A DNA stretch of 64,000 bases from Urophycis tenuis (GCA_036785325.1 JAXIVH010000010.1:7040180-7104179); one strand, 5' to 3'; positions 1 through 12,381 are shown, numbered from the stretch's first letter. A program made the numbers and translations. Notes: generated by a model not told the origin, from the letters alone.

Positions 1-33
1 TATTGCTTCCTTTTTTCATTTTATTTTATCTTA

Positions 34-130
34 TATAGCAAGTTGAGCACATCCGAGTAACAAGAATTTCACTGCTGGTAATGATGTGCATTGTTATCTA
101 GCATGTGACAATAAACTTGAAACTTGAAAC
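34..130 (+). repeat. LINE-tail-like repeat ending in CTTGAAA units
   Basis: ATTTCACTGCTGGTAATGAT, then GTGACAATAAACTTGAAACTTGAAAC. Related tails occur at 34852-34920, 3385-3432 and 38355-38420, that is, twice in each duplication unit. The (CTTGAAA)n end and the AATAAA suggest the 3' end of a truncated non-LTR element. The family is not identified. Confidence 0.5.
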
Positions 131-416
131 TACCAGGTAATATCAGTAAAGCTTTCTGACAACACCCCTAGTAAAATCCTGAACGCAATATAGCCCCCCC
201 CCCTCCCAAAAAAAAAGATTGAAAAGCCAAATAGCTTTGCATTTGTTTATATTTGCTAAAAAGTATTAAATATGCTAGCTGTGTATATATAAAATCTAAA
301 ATAAGATACACAAATTCATTGTTTTCATTAGTGTGTTTGACAATGTGTAAATTGCATAGCAACTATCACAACTTCTGTGTATGTCTATGTAACATATTGA
401 TGTGTTATGTCTACAG

Positions 417-3400
417 AAGGACACAGATTCATGCAGAAGACTTCCACCAAGATGTTTAACAACAAAAAGATTGAGGCTTGTCATTTGGAATTGACCAAAT
501 CTGTTATTGTACAAGGAGACCTTCGTGGAGTTTCTGAAGATGTCCTTGAGCTCTATTTCTCTAACCAAAGCAGAAGTGGAGGGGACAAAATTGAGTCCTT
601 TAGTCATCTCAACCAAAACAAAAGCATTGTAATTACCTTTGAAGACTGGAAGGGTAAGCTCCCAGTTCACATTTAATTGTTGTGTTATGTTACATTGTGT
701 AATCAATTGGGCGTGTACATTTTGTTTAATAATAATAAGAATCCAATCATAAATGTCTCTTCTGAGAGGAGAGTGTCGCCAAAGAAAACAAAACTGAAAT
801 CTTCAACATTGCTACTTTATGGCTCGCAGTACTGGTCATTATGATGAACAAATATATTTAAGTATGGCTAATGTGGGTGTCATTACAATATGGGGAAAAC
901 CATGTCTACTATAACAATGTTGATGATTAGCATGATGATTATAATAATTTAATATTTATTATAATTATTTCGTTAGTTGTATTATTTTCTTGCATAATTT
1001 TATGTAATTTGCTCCTTTTTTCCATAGTTGCTCAGAGGGTGTCTGAGGGCAAACACACTCTGATGGGAAAGAAGCTCATTGCGCAACTCTTCCACACTGA
1101 CATCCAGAGTTTTCTGACAGGACGAACACATCCCCAGTCCAATTTCCCAACTGATATAGCCATCCCGGTCACATCTGAACTCCTGAGTTTTATCAGCCAT
1201 GAGGAACATTTCAGATCCGAGCTCAACTATGCGCTTCAAGCAGTCCATGCAAAGGTTTCCTTCAGCATTGTCTCCAAACACCCACAATTGGAGCTGAAGA
1301 TGTCAATGATGAAGAATTCACTGGGCCTGATCCGGCATGGCCCCTCCTGGGAGACTAATGCCCGAAGAGAAGTTCAGACCCACTTGGAGAAGTACATGGT
1401 GGAACACATCCCAATGGAGGCTGGGGTCTGGCAGACAGTGAAGTGTAGATGTCCCGAAGTCAACGTGGCTGCCGCCTCTATCTCCTTTAAGCTCCGCACC
1501 TCAGAGTTAGTGGTTGTCGGGAGACGAGAGGAAGTGGAGATACTTGCGGAAGAGATCAAGAGCAAGATGGAAAAGATCAGAGATGAGTTCCAAGTAGTGA
1601 AAAACACCATAGAGAAAGAGATCAAACTCGACTCCAAAGAAAAGCTAGATCTCATCTTACATCTGGTTGGGGATAAATTGGTCAATGTCGACGTATCCAA
1701 AAATAATGAAAACTGTACAATACATCTCAAGGGGCTCAGAGAAAAGGTCCAAAGAGCAGAAACCTTAATCCAAACGGAACAAGATACTTTAACTTCAAAA
1801 AAGCTTGATTCTTGCCGTATCCTTACACAGTTTGTGCAGTCCCTTGACTTACAGAAATTCCAAAATGACCACTTTTCTCAGGACAACATTGTGGCCGTGG
1901 TGATCTGTAGCCAACAGGCTATCACAGTTCTTGCTAAGAAGGGCGACATTGACAGAGCTGAAAAGAAATTCAAGGAGGCAATCAAGCAAGAAGTTATTTT
2001 GATTTCCCGGGGGTACAGTAAGGAAACATTTTGTGAGCAATGGAGAAGTACCTTTCATGCGGACCTCACAAAGGAACTTGAATCCTCCCAGAACCATCAC
2101 AATATTGTCATAGAGCTTTCAGGGAACAAAATTGACCTGTGTGGATTCCGTTCTGTTGTTGACGATGTCCTTGTAAAGGTAAAGGGACGTCTTGAGAACA
2201 AGAAAGTGGTGACGGAAGATGTCCCTTTGAAAACTGTGCAGGAAGTAGAATTTGTTGAGTCTTGCATGAAACTTTCAGGGGATCCTCAGTTGGAGGCCTT
2301 GGGGGCGACTATACTGCCTTGCCGAGCTCAGCAATCACCATGTCTCAAAGTCACAGCTACAAGTGATCAAATCAAAAAAGCCGTAGTTGTAGTGAATATG
2401 CACATAAGATCAATAACAACCAGAAAGTACACATATTCTAAAGCCGGTCAGGCAAAGATCCTGAAAAAGAATAAATTGCTTCTCAAGACTCTGGCAAAAG
2501 CCTTTCAGTGTAATCTCGAACTCTCCGTAGAAATAATCAGTCAGCGGTTCAAATATGATCTCAAGGGCGGTGTGAAGTTGACACTTTCTCAGGGTAATAT
2601 TGCCAAACAGACTTCAGACGTTGTGATCTGTCCCCTGGATAACATGTGCTTCAACAATCCTGTTGCACAGCAATTCCTAGAAATTGGAGGACCCAAGATT
2701 AAAATTGCCATTGATGCACTTGAGAAGTTGAATCACAGATTAGAGGCAGGAAATGTTGCCATGGCTTATGTAGACACTCTTAAATCCAAAAGGGTCATAT
2801 ATGCAGCAATCCCAGTTTTGGGGAAAAATTCACATGGGAACTCTGCAACCCTTACAACAGCAGTTGTTCAAAGTCTTTTAAAGGGTGCTCACAACGAGTG
2901 TGTCGCATTGTGCATGCCAGCACTGGGATGTGGAACATTTGGGTTTCCTGTAAAAGACAGCTGTGAAGCAATAATGAAGGGGATACAGAGCTTCATTGGA
3001 TCAGGTTGCGGACCATTGACCACCATTCATCTGACTGAGTCTGATTCCAAAACATTAGAGGAATTTAAATCTGCCCTGGAAGGCATGGTAGGTGGTTAAT
3101 TATTAAAGTCATATTAGCACAACTGTATGTTCACAAAAAGTCCAATGTTCATTATGAAAATGCTTGATGTTATCAAGTGACGTTTTTCCTCAACTAACTC
3201 AGCTTTCGTTACGTTGTGACACAGGGTTACCGTCCAACAGATCCCACCAAAACCCAAACCCCAATCATTCCTTCCTCATCAGTGGCCTTCCAAGCTGTTG
3301 CCCTTCCATCTTCACAAGCATCAAACACAATAAGTAAGTCCTTTTTTATCTACATTAAAAAGTAATGAGTAATGAGAGTAATGCTGGTATTGATGATATC

Positions 3401-6400
3401 TAGTATGTGACAATAAACTTGAAACTTGAAACAATTTTACCAATGTTGTCATTTTTATGAGTCACGGTGACCTTGGTGACCAATGATATCTACGAGAACG
3501 TAGATGTCATTGTGACCTTTGTTAAAGCTGGAGAGAAGCCACAACACCGCACAAGCCAAACAGGGGGCCTCCTGACAACAGCTAGGGACTGGCAGCTGAA
3601 GGTGGACTTGGGGAAACAGCTTAAATTCCCAGAGACCATCTCAGTGACCACACTTAGGCCGGACTTGGTTCTCATGTCAGAATCAACAAGGCAGGTGATA
3701 CTGCTGGAGTTGACTGTGCCCTGGGAAGACCAGATGGAGGAGGCATTTGAGAGGAAGATGACCAAGTATGAGGAGCTCGCAGGCGAATGCCGGCACAACG
3801 GATGGAAGACTCGGTGCAGCCCCATTGAGGTTGGATGCCGAGGTTTCGCAGGCCAGTCACTCTGCAGGGCCCTCAAGTTGTTGGGAATAAGGGGACTTCA
3901 CAGCAAGAAAGCCATCAAAAACACAACTGATGCTGCTGAGAAGGCATCAAGATGGCTGTGGATCATGAGGGGTGATCCTTGGGCCACACAAGCTACCTAG
4001 ACACAAGCCGGGGTCTGATCACCCCCGGCTGGGTCGCCTGGGCGATGGTGTCTGATGTTGAGAGACCCGAAACACCCCATGACCTCAGGTTACATCACTG
4101 ATGATGTGTCTAGGTTGCACCACAGGGTGTATATTAAACCAGTGAATTCAAACAATCAGAATCTTGATCTGACCGCTGGTAATTCTTAACTGTGATTTTC
4201 TGATCACTATTTCATTCAGCCTAGTAACGAGTTAAGATTAAATCTTTGGGCTTCACAGGCGTATCTGGGGGCATCGTTGGCAGCTGAACAATCTGTTGTG
4301 GATGAATGCAAGAAACATGGTCAGGCACATATTACTTATATTACTGAATGCCTTGAATATTTTTTGTAGGAAAAGCTGGCAAACACCCTAAGGATTCTGC
4401 AAAACCCATCCGACTGGGTATGAACAAGTATTTCAACAAGCCAAGTAAAACACACAGGGCCGCCATACAAGTATGTGTAATTTATGATTAATTATTTAAC
4501 TATTTTGGTAGTTCATTGATACACTTAAGATAAGATATTCCTTTATTAATCCCCCTTAGGAGAAATTCACACTTGGTAATTAGTTTGATGCTCATTAGTT
4601 TTAATGAGGGCATTTGCTGTTGTTTTTTTTAATTGTTTTTACAGATGATGGCTGCACCAGTAACCACACTCCACCTAAATCTGAACCAAGGTTTTTTTCA
4701 GGTTTTTTTTTATGCCCATGTATTACAAATGAAGAAAGAATATGTGTTTTGGGATTTTGATAATCCATATTATCAATCTATTGATAATTGTGTTGAATTA
4801 CAATTCAATATCATTCCACCACATCTTGCTAGAAGTGAGGCTGTACCTTGAGATATGCACAATAACTTGCAATATTTGCATTTACTTGTGGTTAATAGAA
4901 TCAGCTCCAAGTTCAACGCATACACTTTGGTTTATATTCATAATTGTCACACGTGACGCTAATATCTCTTTTTCTTTTTTCTATCTTTTGTAGTGACTGT
5001 AGTGAAGATTAAAGATACCTTGATTGAACTGAAGATGGGGAACATAACTACAGAAACTGTGAAAGCCATTGTCAACTGTACAAATGAGGATGTTAACCTA
5101 AATAGGGGTTAGTTACAAGATATTATTTTTGTATTCTGTGGTGTAAGAACTGAATGCTGTCTTCCCTGTAATGCACATTCTGAGTGATCTAAAAGAGATT
5201 CTAATGTGTCTAACAAGGTGTGTCTGGGGCCATTTTTAATGCCGCGGGATCAGGAGTTCAGTTTGAGTGTGGCAAAATCCGTAAGTATCTGAACATTTTA
5301 ACCTAGTAATAAAAGTAGGAATAAATATACAAATTAATAAATAATACATACAGAAATAATTAATTTCAACAAATGAGAATCGTTAAAACTATTTGCGTTC
5401 ACTTTGTCCCGTGTCTTTATTTATTTTGACACATTTATTTTAGGACCATTTGGAAAGCGCTCGGAGTAAAGGTTCAACTGTTCTCTCCAAATTGTCCGAG
5501 TGATCGTGACAAGACATTGTTTTTCTGGCTCAAGGACCCCTGAAGGGAAACAACGCCGGAGTGACGAGCGGAGGAAGCCTGCCGTGCGACTTCATCATCC
5601 ACATAGTAGGCCCAAAAAGTGTGACCCAGGCTGTCGAGCGCGTGAAGAACATTCTGAAGCACTGCGAGGCTAAGAAGATCCCCACCGTGTCATTTCCTGC
5701 CATCGGAACTGGTAATGCACACGGCAGATCTTCATGGCTTGTATCTTTTGTTTTGGGCCTGGCCACCGCCACTGATTTGCCATGTTGATTCCGTTTCGAT
5801 TCACAAGGCCTTGATTCGATTCAATTTCCAATGTCGTTCAATTGAACATTGAATAATTGGTTCGGGATATTTCAGTTACAAAGCCAATTTTGCTTTTGGA
5901 TACTAAAGTCATTCTCAGTGGTGGTAAAATGTACAAGGAACCCTCTAACCTGGTGCATCACAAAAGATAGTCATGCATTGACCACAAAGCAGTTACATTA
6001 ATGACAACATATATTTATTTATAAAAATGGATCTCTGGATTTCGATTTGAATCGGAAATTATATTTTTGAACCCAGCCGTAATCTAGTTAGATTACGGCT
6101 GGGTTCAAAAATATAATTTCCAATTCAAATCAAAATCCAGTTAGTTAGGTTACTCTTTCTGAAGAAAGAGTAACCTAACTAGGCTTTCTTTTTGTTGCAG
6201 GTGGTGGTGGAATGAAGTTCTCAGAATCTGTGGCCACCCTGATGTTAGGCATTACAGAACATTTTATGACGTATCACAACAGTGCCCTGAAGCAGATCTT
6301 CCTAGTGGTTGACCAGGTCAAGGCCTTGCAGGAGTGTCAGCAGTTGCTCCTCTCCTTGACACAGGGTAAATACATCAAAACACACTACTAAAGGAATCTT

Positions 6401-8133
6401 TGGAAGTTAATTTAGCTGTATCCATCTCATATCAAATTCACCAACCTTTGCTCTGAATCACATATGCTAATGGCCTATTGTTCATTCATGCAGTCTAACT
6501 TATATGGCTTCATTATTTACTTTTCTAATAAGTAAGACACTAATTTCTAATTAATCAATTACTCTCATTACAGCAAAAATAAGTACCCACCAGGTAGAAG
6601 CTGTGGCTTCTACCCTGTGTCTGGCCAGTGCCTGTGGGGATGTGACCTTTCCTGAAGTGGAGGTTGAGGTTCTTGGCTGCTGTTTGAGTGATGTGGCAAA
6701 AGTCAAAAAACTTGTGGATGTCTTCTTGAGGGACGAGTGGAAGATGTGCCCTATTAGCTCACCCCACTTGTCCCTACTACTCGACTCAGAGAAACAGGAC
6801 ATTGTGGATCTCAGCCGAAGCCTCCAGGTGTGCGTCAGTGTGTTGGCCCCGGACAAGGTCACCATCACTGGGAAGGCAGACGACGCCCTGAGCATGACCC
6901 TTCAGATCGAGAAGTATCTGCAACAAGCCAAGGAGTGGGAGATCCGGCAGGAGGAAGAGGACAGGCTGAGGAAGACAGTGTCGTGGGAGGTCAATGACGG
7001 GGAGACATGGGCAGAACTGGACCCGACTGTCAGTTTAGACCTTGAGCATGCAATGCATAAGAAAGTGACGAGCATCAGCTATGCCAAGCTGAAGGAGGAC
7101 TACACTGTGGACCTGGGCAAGATGGAGCGCACAGACAGCAAAGGAACCATCTCCAGGATAAAAAGGCGTGTGAAGGCTACTTCTGAAATAGGTACAGTCC
7201 ATTTTAATACACTTTTGTGAGGGAGTGAAGTGGGCAGTATACTTCAAAACAAGTTTATTTTATTTGCTTGTGGCACACAAATGTATCATCCTCAACGTGG
7301 CTTAGTTTGGTCACTGATGGTTGGAGGCATTAGTTAAGACCAGGGGGGTCTCCATGGAGAGGAGGAAATACGATAAAAAAAAGTCATGCCCAACTTACTT
7401 TTCTGACTAATCACACACATTGTTTGAGATTTTGGCAAATAACGTAGTCTTGGAGATGCAAGAAGATTAAGTTTGCCGACCCCTAAAGAGGTTGGGCTTG
7501 GTGACATCAACATTCATTTACAGCTAGAAATTAGATAATAAAAAAAAAGAATGATAGCGGTAGCAAAGCATTAACATGTGTGCTGAATGTGTTGTGTTTT
7601 AGCTGTCATAGAGCCACCACCAGAGTGGGACAGGATGGATGGCAAGACTATGGACGTAGTGGATCTGTCTCCAGCCTCCAAAAAGTACAAAACTATTGAG
7701 GCAAATTTCCTGAAAACATCCAAAAATGCCCAAAATGACATTATGGAAACATATATAGTTATCAAGGTAAGGTAGCAGCATTTTAGATACATCGGTATAG
7801 ATAGACAGATGAATAGACAAACAGTTGCACAAAGCAACACACTGACAGTTGGATATATTTATTTAGCTTAGTTTTATATTCATATGGATATTCTCTCTTG
7901 AGACTACTGATACAACTTATACAAATATTAATGATAATAATACAGATCCAGAGGATTCAGAACAAAGAGCAGTGGCAGACATATGCTGTGAAGAAGCAGA
8001 CACTGGACGAGAAATATCCACAAAAAACCAATGAGTTTGACCTTTACCACGGCACCACGTTGGAGACCAGCCTAAAGATCAACCGCGATGGTTTCAACAG
8101 AAGTTTTTGTGGAAAGAACGGTTAGAGATGCCT

Positions 8134-8196
<63 letters not shown>

Positions 8197-8608
8197 CACA
8201 CACGATCACACAAGTGTTTGTGTGATTGTGTGTATTTGTTCAGTTTTCCACAAGAAAATTTATTTTCCTCTGTTTTTTTTTTTTTTTTTGGTGGGGGGAC
8301 ATTTTTCCACAGCCACTAAGTATGGCAAGGGAACCTATTTTGCCAAGCAGTCCTGGTACTCCTGCCATGACAAATACTCAATCCCTGACACCAATGGGGT
8401 GAAGTACATGTACCAGGCTCGGGTGCTGGTGGGGAAGCCCTGCCAGGGGAATAAGAAAATGGTGGAGCCAACCCCGCTGGACCCAGTAAACCCACTGGCC
8501 GGCCTCCACGACTGTGCAGTAGACAGCATCAAGAGCCCCTTAGTCTACGTGGTGTTCAACGATGCAGGAGCATACCCTGAATACCTCATCAGCTTCAAGA
8601 AGTCCTGA
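417..8608 (+). CDS. parp14: PARP14-like mono-ADP-ribosyltransferase, copy A (5' partial, macro 2 damaged)
   Basis: Coding exons with consistent phases: 417-653, 1028-3087, 3225-3333, 4370-4470, 4645-4690, 5003-5107, 5218-5280, 5535-5711, 6201-6365, 6574-7191, 7603-7766, 7946-8120, 8313-8608. Together they give 1438 open codons, entering at phase 1 from a missing 5' exon. Domains in order: RRM-like (417-653), a long exon of KH-like units ending in macro 1, one further macrodomain (5003-6365), KH/WWE (6574-7191) and the ART catalytic domain. The catalytic H (YHGTT), Y (GKGTYFA) and L (EYLISF) of the H-Y-L mono-ART type are present. Known role of the family: mono-ADP-ribosylation and ADP-ribose reading in interferon and macrophage signalling. 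The macro 2 exons are disrupted (separate entry), so the model skips from 3333 to 4370, which keeps frame. Compared with copy B there is one extra Lys before GKGTYFA. An AATAAA lies near 9003. Expression is unproven. Confidence 0.82.
3454..4320 (+). pseudogene. Broken macrodomain 2 exons of PARP14 copy A
   Basis: Remnants of the exons that are intact in copy B at 38456-38557 and 38633-38695. The first remnant has lost its acceptor and start (copy B sequence 38450-38466 is missing) and is split by a 626-bp insertion flanked by GTGA at 3512-3515 and 4142-4145. The second (from about 4259, GCGTATCTGGGGG) lacks 2 bp relative to copy B, giving a frameshift. The macro exon matching 38856-39029 is absent, and the following exon (4370-4470) has an 84-bp in-frame internal deletion relative to 39232-39416. 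ADP-ribose binding by macro 2 is therefore lost in copy A. Confidence 0.85.
3516..4141 (+). mobile_element. LINE 3'-end fragment with restriction-like endonuclease motif
   Basis: Insertion absent from copy B and flanked by a GTGA duplication. The + strand frame 3516-4000 encodes a C-terminal fragment with RPDLVL, then LLELTVPWE, then conserved EVGCRGFAG and RWLWIMRGDPW blocks. The spacing of PD and E resembles the PD-(D/E)XK endonuclease that ends site-specific non-LTR elements (R2/R4, Rex6-like). About 140 bp of 3' UTR follows. The family name is an inference from motif memory. Confidence 0.65.
4527..4568 (-). mobile_element. Very short L2-type LINE 3' tail insertion
   Basis: A 42-bp insertion in a copy A intron, absent from copy B, flanked by ACACTT at 4521-4526 and 4569-4574. 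In reverse complement it reads like the L2-type tail seen at about 15475-15520 (GTGAATTTCTCCTAAGGGGG, AATAAAGGAATATCTTATC). It looks like an extreme 5'-truncated retrotransposition event. Confidence 0.75.
6035..6181 (+). repeat. Two adjacent near-perfect foldbacks in a copy A intron
   Basis: Arms 6035-6086 and 6089-6140 (52 bp, 2 mismatches, 2-bp spacer) and arms 6142-6159 and 6164-6181 (18 bp, 4-bp spacer). Copy B has only single-copy versions of these words at about 41034-41102, so the inverted copies arose in unit A. They lie just upstream of the exon at 6201. Confidence 0.9.
8137..8204 (+). repeat. (CA)n microsatellite in last intron of PARP14 copy A
   Basis: Nearly pure CA tract in the short final intron (8121-8312), between the exon encoding the catalytic His and the exon encoding the catalytic Tyr. 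The same intron in copy B has a much longer, interrupted tract. Confidence 0.95.
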
Positions 8609-10434
8609 CAAAGCTGCACTCCACCTTGCGTATACAAAAAAAAAATGAAATGGGGACTAATGGGCACTAATGAGATATTAATATTACAATGAGAGAATAA
8701 GTTCTGTATCACTGTGAAACAATGTTGATGTGCTATTTATCTGATCTTTTTTTCTGTGCCCAGAGGTGCATCACATAGTAGATGCAAAATGGAACTCAAA
8801 TTCTATTCAGACAGCCTTATTCAGATCTTCTCTATGCAGATTTTGGATTAGCAATACAATCAAGAGAAACTTTTTTTTCAGGTTCTGCTAGCTCATTTGC
8901 ACTTTTATCTGATTGTTTATCAGTGGTCAACATATGTCCATTATTGATACTTTTGTGACATTTTATTAAACTATTAACAAAAATCAAACAAAACGTTTTA
9001 CAATAAATAAATAAAGGTATACCTGGAAAAATATCTAAACAATATATGTGAAATAGTTATTATGGATATGTCTTGAAGCATATATATCACGCATTGGGCG
9101 TGAGCAGCGCGCATTTCAACCCGCTCACACGCCACACCTTGTATTTTACACGCAGAGAAATTACCAAAGAATCTTCAAAAAAACCCAGTGTTCTTATTGT
9201 CCAAAAAATATTAATCCATTAGCAAAAATCCAAGGACACGACATGACAATCTTCATTAAAACGCCCCCAGCAAAAATGAAAAAATGACCGATCTCACCTC
9301 CTTAGAAGTTTATAAGAAGCAGCAGAAAATCCGACATTAATCCATCAATCGCGTTGAGCCAAGTAGTAGTCCACAAGTCACATTCTGGCCGCGCAGTCAG
9401 CTTCATTGATGTAATATCGAAGGCTAATAATATGCGCTCTGGGCAACATCTACCTCCGTCCATTCATTCATTCAGTCGGCGTCGGCTCGTTTCCGCGTCT
9501 CGTTCAAATAAATAAGCATGTGATTCCACAGAGCACAGCCAGAGAGATGGAATAAACATGGCACTGAGCACAGCCGTAGGACAGACAGAGAAAAGGTGCG
9601 TGTGTGACAGTGAAAAGGTGAGTGACAGTCAGAAACCCTATCGTCTTCCTACTTGCCCTGAATCAGTGATCTGCCCATATCTTAAAGGTACATCTAAAAA
9701 AAACATACAGCGCTTGGCCAGGCTTTCAATAGAAACGAATATATTAACTGATATATCTGATCCAGTCATTTCTAGGGCTACAATACATTTCCCCCATTAC
9801 AAATAACAATCAAAAATATATTTATCATTTTAAGAGATATACTATTTATGTGGCTGAGGTCACAGTTTGACAGTTTGACCAGAGTATGTGAACTAACTTT
9901 AGTCTTAGTTCAAGACCCATTATTCACAAAGCTTTTCTCTCAGTTAATAGTTAACTAAATGTCTTTTTGGCACTAATTAAGTTATTTATTACATCGTTTA
10001 AATGTTAAATGTTTATTTACAAACTATATGTTAATATAAAAGTGAATGATATATTATTTAACTAATGGTTAATAAACTGTGCTTCTGCCTATCCCAATAT
10101 GAACCACTGCTCATCGGACCCTTACAATAAAGTTGGTTAATCTTAATTAATATATTAGTAATATATAACTATCAGTATGGGGGACCCTTATCATAAAGTT
10201 GGTTAGGTTCAATCATGGTCACAAAACAAATCTTTAATGAAATCTTTACACATGGTGCTCTTTTTAGATTTCAGGAACTACTTTGTTTCCATGGCACTAG
10301 ATGGAACTCCGTCATCCATCATGACAGTTAAAATGGCTGGCCTGGAACATGTTTCAAATGGGAGCCACCAACCCCTGTGCTGAAGGCCTCAAAATCTGCC
10401 ACCAACACCTACAATAAACAACACTAGCCATTAT
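8609..10434. other. 3' flank of PARP14 copy A and unassigned intergenic DNA
   Basis: The 3' UTR-like sequence has AATAAATAAATAAA at about 9002-9016, and the duplication ends near 9088. From 9090 to 10434 I see AT-rich, non-repetitive-looking sequence with no ORF of recognisable family and no splice-consistent exon. Confidence 0.6.

Positions 10435-10475
<41 letters not shown>
10435..10475 (+). repeat. (CA)n microsatellite
   Basis: CA repeat with one AAAC interruption. A looser CA/GC-rich stretch follows at about 10905-10970. Confidence 0.95.
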
Positions 10476-11672
10476 CTGCAAGACTAAGAAATGCTAAACG
10501 AATAATTTTTTTTTTGTACGAATTTATGTGTCATTTATCACATCATACCCCCGCCGTTGCCGCCAAAATCTCACTCACTCTAACTCAGTTCAAAATTTTA
10601 GAGCCCTGCCAAACAGAGCGTAGTGTTTTTAGCAACCTACCCCATATGCGCTACTCCCGATAAAGGGAAGGAAAGTCGCCAACATACCTCAACATGGGAA
10701 CACCACCACACACACTCCTCTGAGCTAACACCAGGGGAAAGCTTCCGGGCTAAGGCCCCCATGTGCCTATACAGGTGCCGGTCTGTAACTGTATCCGCCC
10801 TCAAATCAAACGAGGGATATCTGTAGGGTCTGCCTGACAACAGCCCGAGAACATTCGCGCCAGTGAAAAGGACCAATAGGAGTCCTCTTGTATCACCGGA
10901 GGACGCGCACACCTGCACACACACGCATGCCCGCACACACAGACGCAAGCACCCACACACGCAAGCACGCGTGATGTCAACAGAGACGTTGAGGAAAAGA
11001 GCCATTTTCTGCCTCGGCATTGGTCTCACATTTGGGACTTCCTGAACGATTTGGTGTTTCTACAATGTTTCTAGAGTAAATAATTAGGAGACACCCGCAA
11101 GTTTAAAACAGGGCTCTGTCCTGCTCCTCTTGGAAAATATTTGTATTGGAGTCAATGAGGAGCAGAGACAGACTGGTCGCACTTAGAGGCTGCTAATTCG
11201 AATTCTGTAAGTATCTCTGATTTTTTGACCACATTGTGAGACATAACACATTTGTCTACAAAGTTGGAAAAAAATCATGTGTGTACATTGTAAATTGTGG
11301 CCAGGAGCAGCGTGGAAAGAGATTTTTTTTATTTTTCTGGGGCTCTCTCCCACTCTAGCTGCACTCTGACGCTAATTATTCAACACAATACACACCCATT
11401 GTAATCTCATAATTTCTCCAAAAATGATCATGGTCATTGAACAGTGATTGATCAAAAACTATATGACCTATCAAAACATGGAAATATACACCAAATACAG
11501 AATACTTGTGTCTACTGTTTAAAGTTGAAATGGAGTCTCTAGATGAAAGGATGCAGGAGCAGCAGACAGCATTAGGCAGCACCAAAAGTCTTTATTTTTT
11601 GACCTCCTTCCATGCATTCTCTATGGGAAAATATTCACAGTTTTTTGCAAATAACATCATGAAGAATTCATA
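10476..11672. other. Unassigned intergenic DNA
   Basis: No recognisable coding or repeat family. The ORFs here are short and biased by the CA-rich segment at 10905-10970. Confidence 0.5.
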
Positions 11673-11676
11673 TTAT

Positions 11677-11924
11677 TGTAGCGTCCCGGGGTGGCAGGAC
11701 TACAACTCCCAGGTTCCCGGGGTAGGGGAGGGAAAAATTGTGGGAAAGAGGAAGGAGGGTGTTTGGTTGGTTGTCACGTTTTTGACGTTGGGTTGTGCCA
11801 TGCAGTCTTGAGTGGACGTTCCAGTAGTGAGTGTGTGAGTTTGTTGTCACCTCAATAAATCTACCGGTTCGGGAACGAGAAATCTCTCCTCGCCTGTTTT
11901 CCGTCTCACCCGCCGCTCGCTACA
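11677..11924. mobile_element. Solo LTR (248 bp)
   Basis: Begins TGTAGCG and ends CGCTACA (7-bp perfect inverted ends), flanked by TTAT at 11673-11676 and 11925-11928. It carries an AATAAA (CTCAATAAATC, about 11850) near its 3' part, as expected for an LTR read on +. No internal retroelement sequence is attached, so LTR-LTR recombination is the likely origin. A Gypsy-type source is an inference from the 4-bp duplication. Confidence 0.8.
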
Positions 11925-12114
11925 TTATTTTAAGAAATCGAATAGCACACCGATCCCGATGAAGACACACATTTTGATTTATCATTTGTCCTAGGAATAG
12001 TAGCGAATCAAAATTCATCGGGAAGAGGAATAATAATAAGAAATCATATATGTTCAGATAGTGCAAATCAACGTCAAAGATCCCTGAAATAATAATAATA
12101 ATAATAATAATAAC

Positions 12115-12117
<3 letters not shown>

Positions 12118-12188
<71 letters not shown>

Positions 12189-12200
12189 TGATAGATAGAT
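12118..12200 (+). repeat. (GATA)n microsatellite
   Basis: About 19-20 units of GATA/TAGA with a single interruption near 12187, preceded by an AAT-rich run. Confidence 0.97.
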
Positions 12201-12381
12201 CTAAATTGTGTTAATGTCCCGCGGGACATTTGGGGGGACCTCGCCGTAAAAATTGACTCGTCGGCACTTGGATAGCGTCGTGACAGTTCGTCGTTCACAT
12301 GGATGAAGTCGTGACAGGTCGTCGTTTGCTCAAGGATGGCGTGACAGGTTCTTGTTTGTGGCTGTCCACGCACTGTGCGGT

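Larger units (their letters stand above)
1..9088 (+). repeat. Segmental duplication, unit A (PARP14-like copy A)
   Basis: This block is collinear with 34795-47240 over exons and introns. The similarity is very high by eye, even in non-coding DNA, for example the intron lead-in at 40-180 versus 34840-34975 and the 3' flank at 8940-9085 versus 47095-47235. The left edge lies at or before the window start. Unit A differs from unit B by indels: an inserted LINE fragment at 3516-4141, loss of the macro 2 core, loss of everything equivalent to about 41275-44722, and foldback sequence at 6035-6181. Unit B lacks about 310 bp of 3' flank present at 8627-8938. Confidence 0.9.

Noticed and set aside
1..9088. 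Calling PARP14 copy A a plain pseudogene
   Set aside because: Thirteen exons remain open and phase-consistent with catalytic residues intact; only macro 2 is clearly dead, so loss of the whole gene is not shown.
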